Positions 18,254 through 27,448 of a DNA stretch of 64,000 nt are shown here, one piece after another. Below the pieces are notes generated by a model. The model had not been told where the DNA came from. It made no database searches and worked only from the letters and a program-made list of their open reading frames with translations. The stretch spans positions 1,177,540-1,241,539 of the forward strand of contig CP053449.1 of assembly GCA_013285465.1 (NCBI GenBank). Reading direction: 5' to 3'. A program made the position numbers and the translations under genes. The stretch is from Pseudomonadota bacterium (lineage in GTDB: Bacteria > Pseudomonadota > Alphaproteobacteria > Micavibrionales > CSBR16-224). Within the stretch, counting starts at the first letter, position 1, and every line of letters begins with the position of its first letter.

Positions 18254-19111
18254 TTAGTTGATATATCCGGTTTTTGCCATTTCGGCGTAGCGCATGACTC
18301 GCGGGTCAATATTTCCTGCTCTTTTGATAAAGTTCTCAATGATCTCGGCGGCGTGTGGCCAGTTATAGACCGCATGTCCTAAGCCGTGCAAGCCGCTCTC
18401 TATGCAGGCAATATTATTTAAGGTTAGGGCATATTCCATCACATCTGTAACGGCGGGATAAAAGATTTCTCGGTTTGGGTCATCTGCTGGATAATAGCTC
18501 AGTGTTGTTACATCCCACCACATATAGCAGAAATCATTTAGTTTGTTACCTGTCTCCGATAAATACCCCAGAACAGGTTGGCAACGCAGTTCTAGGCAGT
18601 CTCTATAAAGATATTTCATAGACTTTATGGCTTGTAATCTTGTTTTTACAGGGGCTTCGCTGACCTCTATGGCATACGCAATATTCGAGCATGATGGGCT
18701 ATAAATGTAATCTAAGCCCATACCTAACTGCCAGTCTGTGTAGTATTTGGTAATTTCCGGTAGTTCGTGATTAAGCTTTATAATAAATTCCGGTATTAGT
18801 TTCTCGGGAATATCCAGAGGTTCTTGGTCGATTGCAAAGCGCCAATCACCATCTTCCTCGGGATGATCAAAGAGCGATACAATCCATTGCTCAAATAAGT
18901 TTTTGTCAAGGGATATAGATGTAATAGCGGATTGAACGTCGTCCAGCAACTCTTGCCAAGATTTCTGCCCCCGCTTGGCCATTTTTTTAGAGCTGCTTGT
19001 ATAGATGCTGTCCATGCGCATAGCTATATAAGATTCTGCCCATTGAAGCTCGTCAGCGTCTCGGGTTTCAATGGCGTTTTCTATTCGCTTGATTTCTTTG
19101 ACGCGGCTCAT
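18254..19111 (-). CDS. AT-rich protein of unknown function
   Basis: 285 aa, soluble, rich in Trp, Tyr and acidic residues, helical throughout. No catalytic motif or family was recognised. It follows the deoxyribosyltransferase-like gene with 3 nt between stop and ATG and so is the last gene of the valS operon. Its base composition is visibly more AT-rich than valS or etfA, which suggests later acquisition. The N-terminus is basic and charged (MSRVKEIKRIENAIETRDAD). Confidence 0.65.
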   Translation of the reverse strand: MSRVKEIKRIENAIETRDADELQWAESYIAMRMDSIYTSSSKKMAKRGQKSWQELLDDVQSAITSISLDKNLFEQWIVSLFDHPEEDGDWRFAIDQEPLDIPEKLIPEFIIKLNHELPEITKYYTDWQLGMGLDYIYSPSCSNIAYAIEVSEAPVKTRLQAIKSMKYLYRDCLELRCQPVLGYLSETGNKLNDFCYMWWDVTTLSYYPADDPNREIFYPAVTDVMEYALTLNNIACIESGLHGLGHAVYNWPHAAEIIENFIKRAGNIDPRVMRYAEMAKTGYIN

Positions 19112-19114
19112 GAT

Positions 19115-19609
19115 TCACGCCGCATCAAGCCGTCCGGTTTGAACAAAAACGCGCACCGCTTCAATCAGCGCGACTTTGTCCGGCACTTGGCGCACGCCGT
19201 AACGCGCGCCGGTAATATCGACATTGCCCTTGCGCCAAAAGCCGTCAGGGCAGCAAACCAGCAGTTTTTCAGGGGCGCTTTTCGCATAAAGGCCGAATTC
19301 CAGCAGGGAAATCGGCGATTTCGTATCGGGCTGTAGATAGAGCAGGATCAGATCGGCATGTTCCAATGCCTGCAGCTCCCATTCCACTTGCTCGCGGAAA
19401 TGCGGGTTGTCGATTGTCTGTTCCCAGCTGGCATCCCAGCCTTTGCGGCGCGGGTTCAGCAGCAGCACATTCTCGCCCTGCATGGCGGCGGCCATTTCAT
19501 CCTGCCAGCGTTCGGCCTTGCCCATTTCGATGGAACCGCCCAGAAACACCGCAGGACGATCAGCGGAGAGATGCGCACTGTAATCTTCGGGGGCTTTAAC
19601 GTGGATCAT
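19115..19609 (-). CDS. Nucleoside 2-deoxyribosyltransferase-like protein
   Basis: 164 aa. 'RPAVFLGGSIEMGKAERWQDEM' near the N-terminus, 'LLNPRRKGWDASWEQ' and 'QVEWELQALEHADLILLYL' plus 'ISLLEFGLYA' are the pattern of the Nuc_deoxyrib_tr2 family (Rossmann-like, base-exchange or nucleoside hydrolase relatives). Actual substrate is unknown. ATG 19609 with GTGAG upstream gives MIHVKAPEDY; a longer frame to 19690 would overlap the previous gene. It lies 7 nt after the CigR-like gene in the valS operon. Confidence 0.8.
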   Translation of the reverse strand: MIHVKAPEDYSAHLSADRPAVFLGGSIEMGKAERWQDEMAAAMQGENVLLLNPRRKGWDASWEQTIDNPHFREQVEWELQALEHADLILLYLQPDTKSPISLLEFGLYAKSAPEKLLVCCPDGFWRKGNVDITGARYGVRQVPDKVALIEAVRVFVQTGRLDAA

Positions 19610-19616
19610 GCTCACT

Positions 19617-20111
19617 TTATTGCCCCGCAACGCCTTCCAGAACATCAAGGATAATATCCGTGGCCGCATCAACCAGCACAACATCATCACCGGCCAGAAT
19701 ACGCTTCAAACCCTTGCGCAGGGGGAGGCGGCTTTCAAGATCATCGGGCAGGTCGCGTTTTTCCAGCCCCGGCGGCAATTTGCCGTTTTTCTCAAGTTGC
19801 ATCGCCAGCCCGGGCGGAAGCTTGTCTTTTTTCGCAAGGCCGGGCGGCATGGATTTGCCGTTTTTCTTCCCCTTGCCGTTTCCTTTGCCGTGTTTTTCGC
19901 TGTCGGTGCTGCGGCGGGCTTTGTAATAATCGCCGATCAGCACTTTTTCCGCCTCGGTAAAGACGCGCTCCAGCACGGCTTCCGTTGTGTTTTCGGCTGT
20001 GCGTTTCTTCCAGATAATATCCGACAGTTTAATGCCGTCTGCCGCCTGTACGGGGGAGGCTGTCAAAACCGCCAGAACAACTGCGGCGGAAAAGGTCAAA
20101 AAATGTTTCAT
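19617..20111 (-). CDS. Exported CigR-like protein with PPGL repeats
   Basis: 164 aa. A signal peptide (residues 1-23, ending SPVQA|AD) is followed by a Lys/Gly-rich stretch and three PPGL repeats (MPPGLAKKDK, LPPGLAMQLE, LPPGLEKRD). The C-terminal 'DVVLVDAATDIILDVLEGV' resembles the last helix of the CigR / RcnB-like exported family. CigR is an anti-virulence factor in Salmonella, but most homologues have no known role. It begins 1 nt after the valS stop, so it is co-transcribed with valS. Confidence 0.75.
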   Translation of the reverse strand: MKHFLTFSAAVVLAVLTASPVQAADGIKLSDIIWKKRTAENTTEAVLERVFTEAEKVLIGDYYKARRSTDSEKHGKGNGKGKKNGKSMPPGLAKKDKLPPGLAMQLEKNGKLPPGLEKRDLPDDLESRLPLRKGLKRILAGDDVVLVDAATDIILDVLEGVAGQ

Positions 20112-20112
20112 G

Positions 20113-22806
20113 TTATGCTGCTCCTAATTGTTTCAGGGCCAGCATCAGCTTTTCATGCGCATCTTCGGCCTCGGCTTGGCGGGATTTTTGCTCGGCAACG
20201 ACTTCTTCCGGCGCTTTCTGAAGAAAGTTTTCGTTCGAGAGTTTTTTCTTTATTTTCCCGATCTCTGCTTCGACTTTCTCAATCTCTTTCTTGAGGCGTG
20301 CGCGCTCCTGATCCATATCAATCACATCGGCCAGCGGCAGAATGATGGTCGCTTCATCCACCACATCCTGAATGCTGCCTTGCGGCGCGTCACCGTCATG
20401 TGGCGTAATGCTTTCCAGACGCGCCAAACGCTTGATGATGTCCAGATGCGCGTCCAGACGCTTCAAGTTTTCGTCAGATGCTCCGCGCAGCAGCATATGG
20501 ATAAACGCCCCCGGCGGCACATTCATATCACCGCGCACACGGCGGACGGTGGTAATCAAACGGATCACCCAATCCATATCGTCAATCGCCTTGCGGTCGA
20601 TCGCGCTGTCGTCAAATTCCGGCCATGATGCCGTCAGCAACCATTCCTGCTTATCCGTTGCATCGGGGTTTTTGCCGTGCAGATGCGCGTGCAGTTCTTC
20701 GGAAATAAAGGGCATCACGGGGTTCAGCATCAAAATCAGCTGGTCAAACACCCATGCGGCAGTGGCGCGGGTTTCGGCTTTTGCGGCCTCGTCATCGCCT
20801 TGCAGCAGCGGTTTCGACATTTCCACATACCAGTCACAGAAAGTGCCCCATGCGAAATGATACAGATGGTTGGCCGCTTCGTTGAATTTATAGGCATCCA
20901 GCGCTTCGGCGGTTTTTTGGCTCAGCAAGGCAAGCTCGCTGACAATCCAGCGATTGACGGCATGGCTGACCTTTGCCGGATCAAAATCCGCAACGGGTTT
21001 ACAATCATTCATTTCACAGTAACGGGCGACATTCCACAGCTTTGTGGCAAAGTTGCGGTAACCTTCCACGCGACCCGGTGCCAGTTTGATATCGCGCCCC
21101 TGCGCGGCCAGCGCGGTGAGGGTAAAGCGCAGCGCATCCGCGCCGTATTCGTCAATCACATCCAGCGGGTCAACGATATTGCCCTTGGTTTTTGACATTT
21201 TCTGCCCGTGTTCGTCACGGACGAGGGCATGAATATAAACTTTGCGGAAGGGAACATCTCCCATGAAATGCAGCCCCATCATCATCATACGGGCAACCCA
21301 GAAGAAGATGATGTCAAAACCTGTAATCAGCGTATCGGCGGGATAGTAACGCCCCAGCTCTTTCGTCTGTTCCGGCCAGCCAAGGGTAGAGAAGGGCCAC
21401 AGAGCGGAAGAAAACCACGTATCCAGTACGTCTTCATCCTGCGTCAGCGTCACATCATCCTTGCCGTAATGTTTGCGCGCCTGTGCATAGGCATCTTCCT
21501 CGTCCTCGGCAACGAAAACCTGTCCGTCATCCGCATACCACGCCGGAATCCGGTGTCCCCACCACAGCTGGCGCGAAATACACCAGGGCTGGATATTGCG
21601 CATCCATTCAAAATAGGTTTTTTCCCAGTTTTTCGGCACAAATTCCGTGCGTCCGTCTTCAACGGCTTCAATCGCGGGTTTGGCGAGCGTGGCGGCATCA
21701 CAATACCATTGATCGGTCAGCCACGGCTCCAAGACCGTTTGCTTGCTTTTCTCGTCATAGGGGACGGAATGGGTAATCTCGGTAATTTCGCCCAACAACC
21801 CGAGCTTCTCGAATTCTTCGATGATTTTCTTGCGGGCGTCAAAGCGATCCATGCCCTGATATTCCGCAGGCGCGTTTTCATTGATTTTCGCATCGGCATC
21901 CAGAATATTGATCAGCTCCAGATCATGCCGCCGCCCGACTTCAAAATCATTGAAATCATGGGCGGGGGTAATCTTCACCGCACCGGTACCCTGTTCGGGG
22001 TCGGCATAATCATCGGCGACAATCGGAATCTCGCGTCCGACAAGCGGCAGGGTCACGGTTTTGCCGATCAAATCCTTATAGCGTTCATCTTCGGGGTGAA
22101 CGGCAACGGCGCTATCGCCCAGCATGGTTTCAGGGCGGGTCGTGCCGACCTCGATAAATTTTGACGGGTCATCTGTCAGTGGATATTTCAAATTCCACAT
22201 ATGACCCTGTTTCTCCAGCATGCTGACTTCCAGATCGGAAACGGCGGTGTGCAGCTTCGGATCCCAGTTCACAAGGCGCTTATCCTTGTAGATCAAACCT
22301 TCTTTATACAGCTGGACAAACACCTTTTTTACGGCATCGGACAGCCCGTCATCCATCGTAAAGCGCTCGCGCTCCCAATCGGGGGAGGCACCAAGACGGC
22401 GCAGCTGCGTGGTGATGGTATTGCCGGATTGCTCCTTCCATTCCCAGACTTTTTCAAGGAATTTCTCGCGTCCCAACTCCTGACGTTTAATACCTTCTTT
22501 GTTCAATTCACGCTCGACAACCATTTGCGTGGCGATACCGGCATGGTCGGTGCCCGGCTGCCACAGCGTGTCATCGCCGCGCATACGGCGGTAACGCGTC
22601 AGAATGTCCTGCAAGGTCATGGTCAAAGCATGGCCCATATGCAGACTGCCGGTCACGTTCGGCGGCGGCATCGGAATGGTATAGGCCGTGCGGTTGCTAT
22701 CCACATTCGCCGCAAACACACCGCTGTCTTCCCAGCGTTTGTAATGTTTATCTTCAACGGATTTCGGTTCGAATGTTTTATCCAGCATTGTTTTTGTCTG
22801 TCCCAT
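20113..22806 (-). CDS. valS: Valyl-tRNA synthetase
   Basis: 897 aa. Class Ia synthetase charging tRNA-Val. The HIGH-type motif 'PNVTGSLHMGHAL' lies at ~48-60, the KMSKS-type motif 'KMSKTKGN' at ~535, and the CP1 editing domain between them ('TTRPETMLGDSAVAVHPED'). The last ~65 residues form the ValRS coiled-coil ('DQERARLKKEIEKVEAEIGK'). The open frame extends to 23226, but that part overlaps fumC upstream sequence and lacks family similarity; ATG 22806 (MGQTKTM) or ATG 22788 is the true start. First gene of a four-gene operon, divergent from fumC. Confidence 0.97.
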   Translation of the reverse strand: MGQTKTMLDKTFEPKSVEDKHYKRWEDSGVFAANVDSNRTAYTIPMPPPNVTGSLHMGHALTMTLQDILTRYRRMRGDDTLWQPGTDHAGIATQMVVERELNKEGIKRQELGREKFLEKVWEWKEQSGNTITTQLRRLGASPDWERERFTMDDGLSDAVKKVFVQLYKEGLIYKDKRLVNWDPKLHTAVSDLEVSMLEKQGHMWNLKYPLTDDPSKFIEVGTTRPETMLGDSAVAVHPEDERYKDLIGKTVTLPLVGREIPIVADDYADPEQGTGAVKITPAHDFNDFEVGRRHDLELINILDADAKINENAPAEYQGMDRFDARKKIIEEFEKLGLLGEITEITHSVPYDEKSKQTVLEPWLTDQWYCDAATLAKPAIEAVEDGRTEFVPKNWEKTYFEWMRNIQPWCISRQLWWGHRIPAWYADDGQVFVAEDEEDAYAQARKHYGKDDVTLTQDEDVLDTWFSSALWPFSTLGWPEQTKELGRYYPADTLITGFDIIFFWVARMMMMGLHFMGDVPFRKVYIHALVRDEHGQKMSKTKGNIVDPLDVIDEYGADALRFTLTALAAQGRDIKLAPGRVEGYRNFATKLWNVARYCEMNDCKPVADFDPAKVSHAVNRWIVSELALLSQKTAEALDAYKFNEAANHLYHFAWGTFCDWYVEMSKPLLQGDDEAAKAETRATAAWVFDQLILMLNPVMPFISEELHAHLHGKNPDATDKQEWLLTASWPEFDDSAIDRKAIDDMDWVIRLITTVRRVRGDMNVPPGAFIHMLLRGASDENLKRLDAHLDIIKRLARLESITPHDGDAPQGSIQDVVDEATIILPLADVIDMDQERARLKKEIEKVEAEIGKIKKKLSNENFLQKAPEEVVAEQKSRQAEAEDAHEKLMLALKQLGAA

Positions 22807-22926
22807 TATTTTGTGTTTGTGCCTTTGATACGATATGAAATATGCCCTATTTTCCTTGCGTAATAAAGGTTTTTTGGCAAGAATAGCGGGCAAAAGCTTG
22901 AAGAAATAAACGAAAGGCAGCCAAGG

Positions 22927-24357
22927 ATGGGGCAAATCATGCAAAAGAACACGGAAAACGGCAGCGCAACAGTACGGATGGAAAGCGACTCGATGGGAGA
23001 GATCGCCGTTCCCGCAGACAAATACTGGGGCGCACAGACGCAGCGCTCGCGCGAGAATTTCGAAATCGGCGGCGAAACCATGCCCGCGCCGCTCATCCGC
23101 GCCCTCGGCATTCAGAAAAAAGCTGCCGCCCTGACCAATATGGAACTCGGAGAGCTGGAAAAAAATATCGGCGAGGCAATCGTCAAAGCCGCCGATGAAG
23201 TGATTTCGGGCGGATTGAACGACCATTTCCCGCTGGTTGTCTGGCAGACAGGCTCAGGCACGCAAACCAATATGAATGCCAATGAAGTCATCGCCAACCG
23301 CGCCATTGAAATGCTGGGCGGCAAAATCGGCAGTAAAACCCCCGTCCATCCGAATGACCATTGCAACCGCGGCCAGTCCTCCAATGATACATTTCCCGCC
23401 GTGATGCATATTGCTGCTGTGGAGGAAATCAACAACAATATGCTGCCCGCACTGGCGCATCTGCACAAAGTGCTGGACGGCAAGGCAACGGCCTTTAAAG
23501 ACATCATCAAAATCGGCCGCACCCATTTGCAGGATGCCACGCCTGTGACACTGGGGCAGGAATTTTCCGGCTATGCCGCGCAAATCGCCTATGGTATCGA
23601 ACGCGTCAAAACAACACTGCCGCGCCTGTCTGAACTGGCGCAGGGCGGTACGGCCGTTGGTACAGGACTGAACTGTAAAATCGGCTTTGCCGAGCTGTTT
23701 GCCAAAAAAGTCTCCGAGATCACAGGGCTTTCCTTTGTCACGGCGGAAAACAAATTCGAGGCGCTTGCCGCGCATGATGCGGTGGTCGAGGCGTCGGGCG
23801 CGCTGAATACGCTGGCTTGTTCGCTGATGAAAATTGCCAATGACATCCGTCTGCTCGGCTCCGGTCCGCGTTCGGGTATCGGTGAAATTCTGCTGCCGGA
23901 AAACGAGCCCGGCTCCTCCATCATGCCGGGCAAGGTCAATCCGACGCAATGCGAGGCGCTGACGATGGTCGCCGCGCAGGTGATGGGCAACAACACCACA
24001 ATCACCATTGCGGGCTCAAACGGTCATTTCGAGCTGAATGTCTTTAAGCCGGTGATGATCTATAATTTGCTGCAATCCATCCGCCTGCTGGCAGATTCCG
24101 CGCACAGCTTTGCCGATAAATGCGTTGTCGGGATTGAGGCCAATCAGAAACGGATTACCGAACTGATGCAGCAAAGCCTGATGCTGGTCACGGCGCTGAA
24201 CCCGCATATCGGCTATGATAATGCGGCAAAAATCGCCAAAAAGGCGCATCAGGAGGGAACAACCTTGAAAGAGGCGGCGCTGGCGCTTGACCTGCTGACA
24301 GCGGAACAATTCGATGAATATGTCCGCCCTGAAGATATGGTTGCACCGCGTAAATAA
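22927..24357 (+). CDS. fumC: Fumarate hydratase, class II
   Basis: 476 aa. Iron-independent fumarase, interconverts fumarate and malate in the TCA cycle. '[18 protein letters not shown]', '[17 protein letters not shown]', '[18 protein letters not shown]' and the fumarase signature '[11 protein letters not shown]' are all intact. The start could be ATG 22927 or ATG 22939 (GGGG 6-9 nt upstream); the N-terminal residues before 'MESDSMGEI' are not conserved. The RHH gene follows within 15 nt. Confidence 0.97.
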   Translation: MGQIMQKNTENGSATVRMESDSMGEIAVPADKYWGAQTQRSRENFEIGGETMPAPLIRALGIQKKAAALTNMELGELEKNIGEAIVKAADEVISGGLNDHFPLVVWQTGSGTQTNMNANEVIANRAIEMLGGKIGSKTPVHPNDHCNRGQSSNDTFPAVMHIAAVEEINNNMLPALAHLHKVLDGKATAFKDIIKIGRTHLQDATPVTLGQEFSGYAAQIAYGIERVKTTLPRLSELAQGGTAVGTGLNCKIGFAELFAKKVSEITGLSFVTAENKFEALAAHDAVVEASGALNTLACSLMKIANDIRLLGSGPRSGIGEILLPENEPGSSIMPGKVNPTQCEALTMVAAQVMGNNTTITIAGSNGHFELNVFKPVMIYNLLQSIRLLADSAHSFADKCVVGIEANQKRITELMQQSLMLVTALNPHIGYDNAAKIAKKAHQEGTTLKEAALALDLLTAEQFDEYVRPEDMVAPRK

Positions 24358-24371
24358 TACTGGATGGGAAA

Positions 24372-24605
24372 ATGACGGGAAACAAAATCTCGCCCTGCAA
24401 AGTCGTAAAACGCTCCGTCGCCGTGGCGGGGCATCCGACCAGCGTCACGATGGAATTCGCCTTTTGGGAAATCCTCGACCAAATCGCCGCGCGGGATGAT
24501 ATGTCCGTCAGCGCCCTGATTACCGCCGTTGACGACGCCAATAAAGGCAAATGCACCCTGTCGGCGGCCTTGCGCGTTTATATCCTCAAACGCGTCACGC
24601 GGTAG
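24372..24605 (+). CDS. Ribbon-helix-helix domain protein (RHH_4 type)
   Basis: 77 aa. 'CKVVKRSVAVAGHPTSVTMEFAFWEILDQIA' followed by 'MSVSALITAV' matches the small alphaproteobacterial ribbon-helix-helix family, which has one beta strand and two helices for DNA binding. It sits 14 nt behind fumC and is probably co-transcribed with it. The target sequence is unknown. Confidence 0.8.
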   Translation: MTGNKISPCKVVKRSVAVAGHPTSVTMEFAFWEILDQIAARDDMSVSALITAVDDANKGKCTLSAALRVYILKRVTR

Positions 24606-24633
24606 GCGGCGCGATATGAAGTGAGGAAACCGC

Positions 24634-25051
24634 ATGAGTAATTTGGCTGAAAAAGAGGGCGTGTGGTTTGTCTATGACGGTGAATGCCCGATGTGCACAT
24701 CGGCGGCGCATGCCTTGCGGATCAAAAAGGATTACGGTGCTCTTCATTTGATCAATGCCCGCGAAGCCGCCAATGACCCGCTTGTCAAAGAGATCAATCA
24801 ACAGGGTTTTTATCACGGGAAAGATGCCCTCAAATTCATGGCGCGCTATGGTGACGCGGGCAATGTATTTACGGCTGTTTGGCCACTTCATTCCCGTTCC
24901 GCTGACCATGCTGATGGGGAAAGGCTATGCGGAAGAGATTGCTGTGGATGATGAAAGATTTGATATGATTGTAAATATCACGCATCCGTGGTGGGGGAAG
25001 ATCTATGAATATAAAGGCCGTTTTAAAATTGTGGAGCAGGCTGAAAACTGA
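24634..25051 (+). pseudogene. DUF393 thiol-disulfide-oxidoreductase-like gene with a frameshift
   Basis: The first frame (from ATG 24634) gives 'GVWFVYDGECPMCTSAAHALR', the N-terminal Cys-x-x-Cys signature of DUF393 (YuxK-like), and runs well to about 24870 ('GDAGNVFTAVW'). The expected C-terminal half continues only in the next frame ('LFGHFIPVPLTMLMGKGYAEEI' to 'WGKIYEYKGRFKIVEQ', ending 25051). One extra base between about 24860 and 24890 explains this. It may be a real pseudogene or a sequencing error. In an intact form it would be ~138 aa. Confidence 0.75.
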
Positions 25052-25151
25052 GCAGGGGGCGGCGCGGTTTATTGACACGGTTGATTTAACTATGGGATGA
25101 TTTTAACAATTGCCTGTTATAATAATGGGAAAAGACGATGGGGAATGGAAA

Positions 25152-26210
25152 ATGAGTACTGTAGCAGCACCGGCGCCGTCCGGCTGGTTGAAAAGCCGCT
25201 GGTTTGATGTCAATTTTATCGGCCTGATTGCTGCGGTGGCGATTATTGTCGGTGTCACGGCCTATCTTTTTCCGCAAAGCGCGGAACCTATTTTCTTCAT
25301 GAATGTCTGGTTCTTAGGCTATCACCATGTGATTGCGACCTATACGCGGCTGGTCTTTGACAAGAGCAGCGCCAAAGAATATATCCATCTTCTGACGACG
25401 ATACCGGCGATTGTACTGATTTTTACCGCGGGGCTGGGCTTTACGGTCGGTGTGGCGGCGCTTATAACGGTGTTCTTCCACTGGCAATGGTTTCACTATA
25501 CGCGGCAAAGCTGGGGAATAGCCTGCGCCTATCGCAGGCAGGCGGCCAAACAGCCGATGCATCACCCTAAAATTGCGGAAATCGTGTTTTGGAGCGTTCC
25601 GATCTTTGGCTTGATCCACCGTTCATGGCAGGGCTGGGATGCTTATTGGTCGGTGCCGATGATGATGCTTCCGGTCGGCGATATCGTCTATTACGCGTTC
25701 ATGGCTTATGCCGGTGCGGCGATATGTTATTGGATATGGTCGATGGTGCATGACCTCAAACATAAGCAATTTGCCAAATTTTATCATGCCTATCTGGCAT
25801 CGCATTTTGCGATTTTCTTCATCAGCTATTATGTGATTCCGGATTTAAGCATGGGCTGGCTGGTGGTAAATATCTGGCATAACGCACAATATATCGCCTT
25901 TGTCTGGCTGTATAACCAGCGCAAATTCAAAGACGGTGTGGATCCAAAGGCCAAGTTTTTGTCAACGATCAGTCAGCCGCAAAATGTCTGGCTGTATTTT
26001 ACGGTCTGCATGGTGATTACGACCCTGATTTACGGAACCTTCAAGCTGATTACGGTGCGGCTGGCACCGGGGACGGAAGTTCTCGCGATGCTGATACTGT
26101 ATCAGACGATCAATTATCACCATTATATCGCGGATTCCATGATCTGGAAGACGCGCAAGAAAAAGGCAGTCGCATCAGGCAAGGCCGCGCGCCCCTATAA
26201 TATAGATTAG
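25152..26210 (+). CDS. Histidine-rich polytopic membrane protein, function unknown
   Basis: 352 aa with about 8-9 hydrophobic helices. Conserved-looking histidines lie at membrane edges: HH58-59 ('LGYHHVIATYTR'), H110 and H115 ('FFHWQWFHYTRQSWG'), H200-D201, H243 ('NIWHNAQYIAF') and HH323-324 ('NYHHYIADSMIWK'). Such spacing suggests a di-metal or heme site as in membrane-bound oxygenases, desaturases or carotenoid-cleaving Brp/Blh proteins, but no known motif set matches exactly. ATG 25152 with GGGGAATGG is preferred over 25110. The acyltransferase gene follows 14 nt later, so the pair may modify a lipid or glycan together. Confidence 0.75.
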   Translation: MSTVAAPAPSGWLKSRWFDVNFIGLIAAVAIIVGVTAYLFPQSAEPIFFMNVWFLGYHHVIATYTRLVFDKSSAKEYIHLLTTIPAIVLIFTAGLGFTVGVAALITVFFHWQWFHYTRQSWGIACAYRRQAAKQPMHHPKIAEIVFWSVPIFGLIHRSWQGWDAYWSVPMMMLPVGDIVYYAFMAYAGAAICYWIWSMVHDLKHKQFAKFYHAYLASHFAIFFISYYVIPDLSMGWLVVNIWHNAQYIAFVWLYNQRKFKDGVDPKAKFLSTISQPQNVWLYFTVCMVITTLIYGTFKLITVRLAPGTEVLAMLILYQTINYHHYIADSMIWKTRKKKAVASGKAARPYNID

Positions 26211-26224
26211 GAATAAAAAAGCGT

Positions 26225-27424
26225 ATGGCAGGTTTTGGCGACTATTTTTCCATACGGCGTTCTGAAAAGGCGATTGCGCCGCTGGACGGGCTGCGGGCAT
26301 TTGCCGTCATTCTGGTCGTGTTCCGTCACGCGACGCTGCCGTTTATGCCGCAAGAAGGTGCGCTTCTGCCCGTTGGCGGCTGGGATGCGGCTTTTCCGAT
26401 GATGAATGGCTGGATCGGTGTTGATCTTTTCTTTATCCTCAGCGGCTTTCTGATTAGCTATCATATTTGCAACCGCTATCTGGAAAAAAACACGTCCATG
26501 CATTGGCGTGATTATATCTTCCGCCGTTTGCTCAGAATTCTGCCGGCCTATTATACCGTGCTGTTTTTGGTGGTGTTGGGCGTATTTCCCGGATATGTGC
26601 CGCCTGCGGGGGACATCACTGCGGGTAATGTTATAAAACACCTCTTTCTGCTGCAGGATTATACCGGCTCCAATCTGCTGGTGGTGTTCTGGAGTCTGGG
26701 AGTAGAGGAAAAATTCTATTTCCTGTGCCCGTTTTTTCTGATGGCGCTGCTGAAAACTGACAAGGTGCGCATTCATTATACGGTCATGGCGCTGATGATT
26801 GCGCTGCTGCCGCTGATACGCTGGGTGACCGTGCTGATGCATCCTGAAATCAACGATTATCCCGGTTTTTTTACGATGTTGCGCAGCCCGTTTCATGTAA
26901 CGCTGGACGGTCTGCTGGTCGGTATCCTGTGCGCACTCGTTTATCGCAATAAGCCGCATCTGGAGGCTTTGCGCAAAACATCTGCGCCGGAATGTCTGTT
27001 CTGGGGCGGGTTTCTGGGGATTGCCGCTTTTCTGGTATCCGACGACCATTTGCGGCAAATCGGCTTTTTTGACAAAGTCTTCATGGAAAGCTATCTGGCG
27101 CTGTGTTTCGGCAGTATCGTTATGGCCTGCCTGCTGGGCGTGCGCGCCTGTAAGCTGCTGTCCGCCCGCATATTGTTTTATATCGGCACGCTGTCCTACA
27201 GCCTGTATCTGCTGCATTTTGCACTGCTGCCTTTGGCGGTGAAAGCGACGGCGGTGGTGTTGGCGGGCTATGGCATTAACTGGCTGACCGTACCGGCGGT
27301 CGGTCTTCCCGTGCTCCTGCTGATATTCTGGGTGATCTCGCTGAGTGCAACGCTGGCATTGTATTACGGCGTTGAAAAACCGTTCCTGCTGTTGCGTGAT
27401 GTGAAGAAAAGCAAAAAAGCCTAG
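26225..27424 (+). CDS. Acyltransferase family 3 membrane protein (OafA/YrhL type)
   Basis: 399 aa, about ten membrane helices. The N-terminal signature 'IAPLDGLRAFAVILVVFRHA' (catalytic His in the first helix) and 'WIGVDLFFILSGFLISY' are diagnostic. 'FRRLLRILPAYYTVL' is the next conserved block. These enzymes O-acetylate or otherwise acylate sugars of the cell surface, using cytoplasmic acyl-CoA. The substrate is not predictable. Same operon as the histidine-rich membrane protein. Confidence 0.92.
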   Translation: MAGFGDYFSIRRSEKAIAPLDGLRAFAVILVVFRHATLPFMPQEGALLPVGGWDAAFPMMNGWIGVDLFFILSGFLISYHICNRYLEKNTSMHWRDYIFRRLLRILPAYYTVLFLVVLGVFPGYVPPAGDITAGNVIKHLFLLQDYTGSNLLVVFWSLGVEEKFYFLCPFFLMALLKTDKVRIHYTVMALMIALLPLIRWVTVLMHPEINDYPGFFTMLRSPFHVTLDGLLVGILCALVYRNKPHLEALRKTSAPECLFWGGFLGIAAFLVSDDHLRQIGFFDKVFMESYLALCFGSIVMACLLGVRACKLLSARILFYIGTLSYSLYLLHFALLPLAVKATAVVLAGYGINWLTVPAVGLPVLLLIFWVISLSATLALYYGVEKPFLLLRDVKKSKKA

Positions 27425-27448
27425 GTTTACGGAGTATGGCGCACGTCG

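Noticed and set aside
21208-22164. 318-codon plus-strand frame inside valS
   Set aside because: Shadow of valS in the opposite strand.
22807-23226. 140-residue N-terminal extension of valS
   Set aside because: The extension overlaps fumC and its promoter region and has no synthetase similarity; the family start is at 22806 or 22788.
26207-27217. 336-codon minus-strand frame opposite the acyltransferase gene
   Set aside because: Gln/His/Arg-rich composition typical of an antisense shadow.
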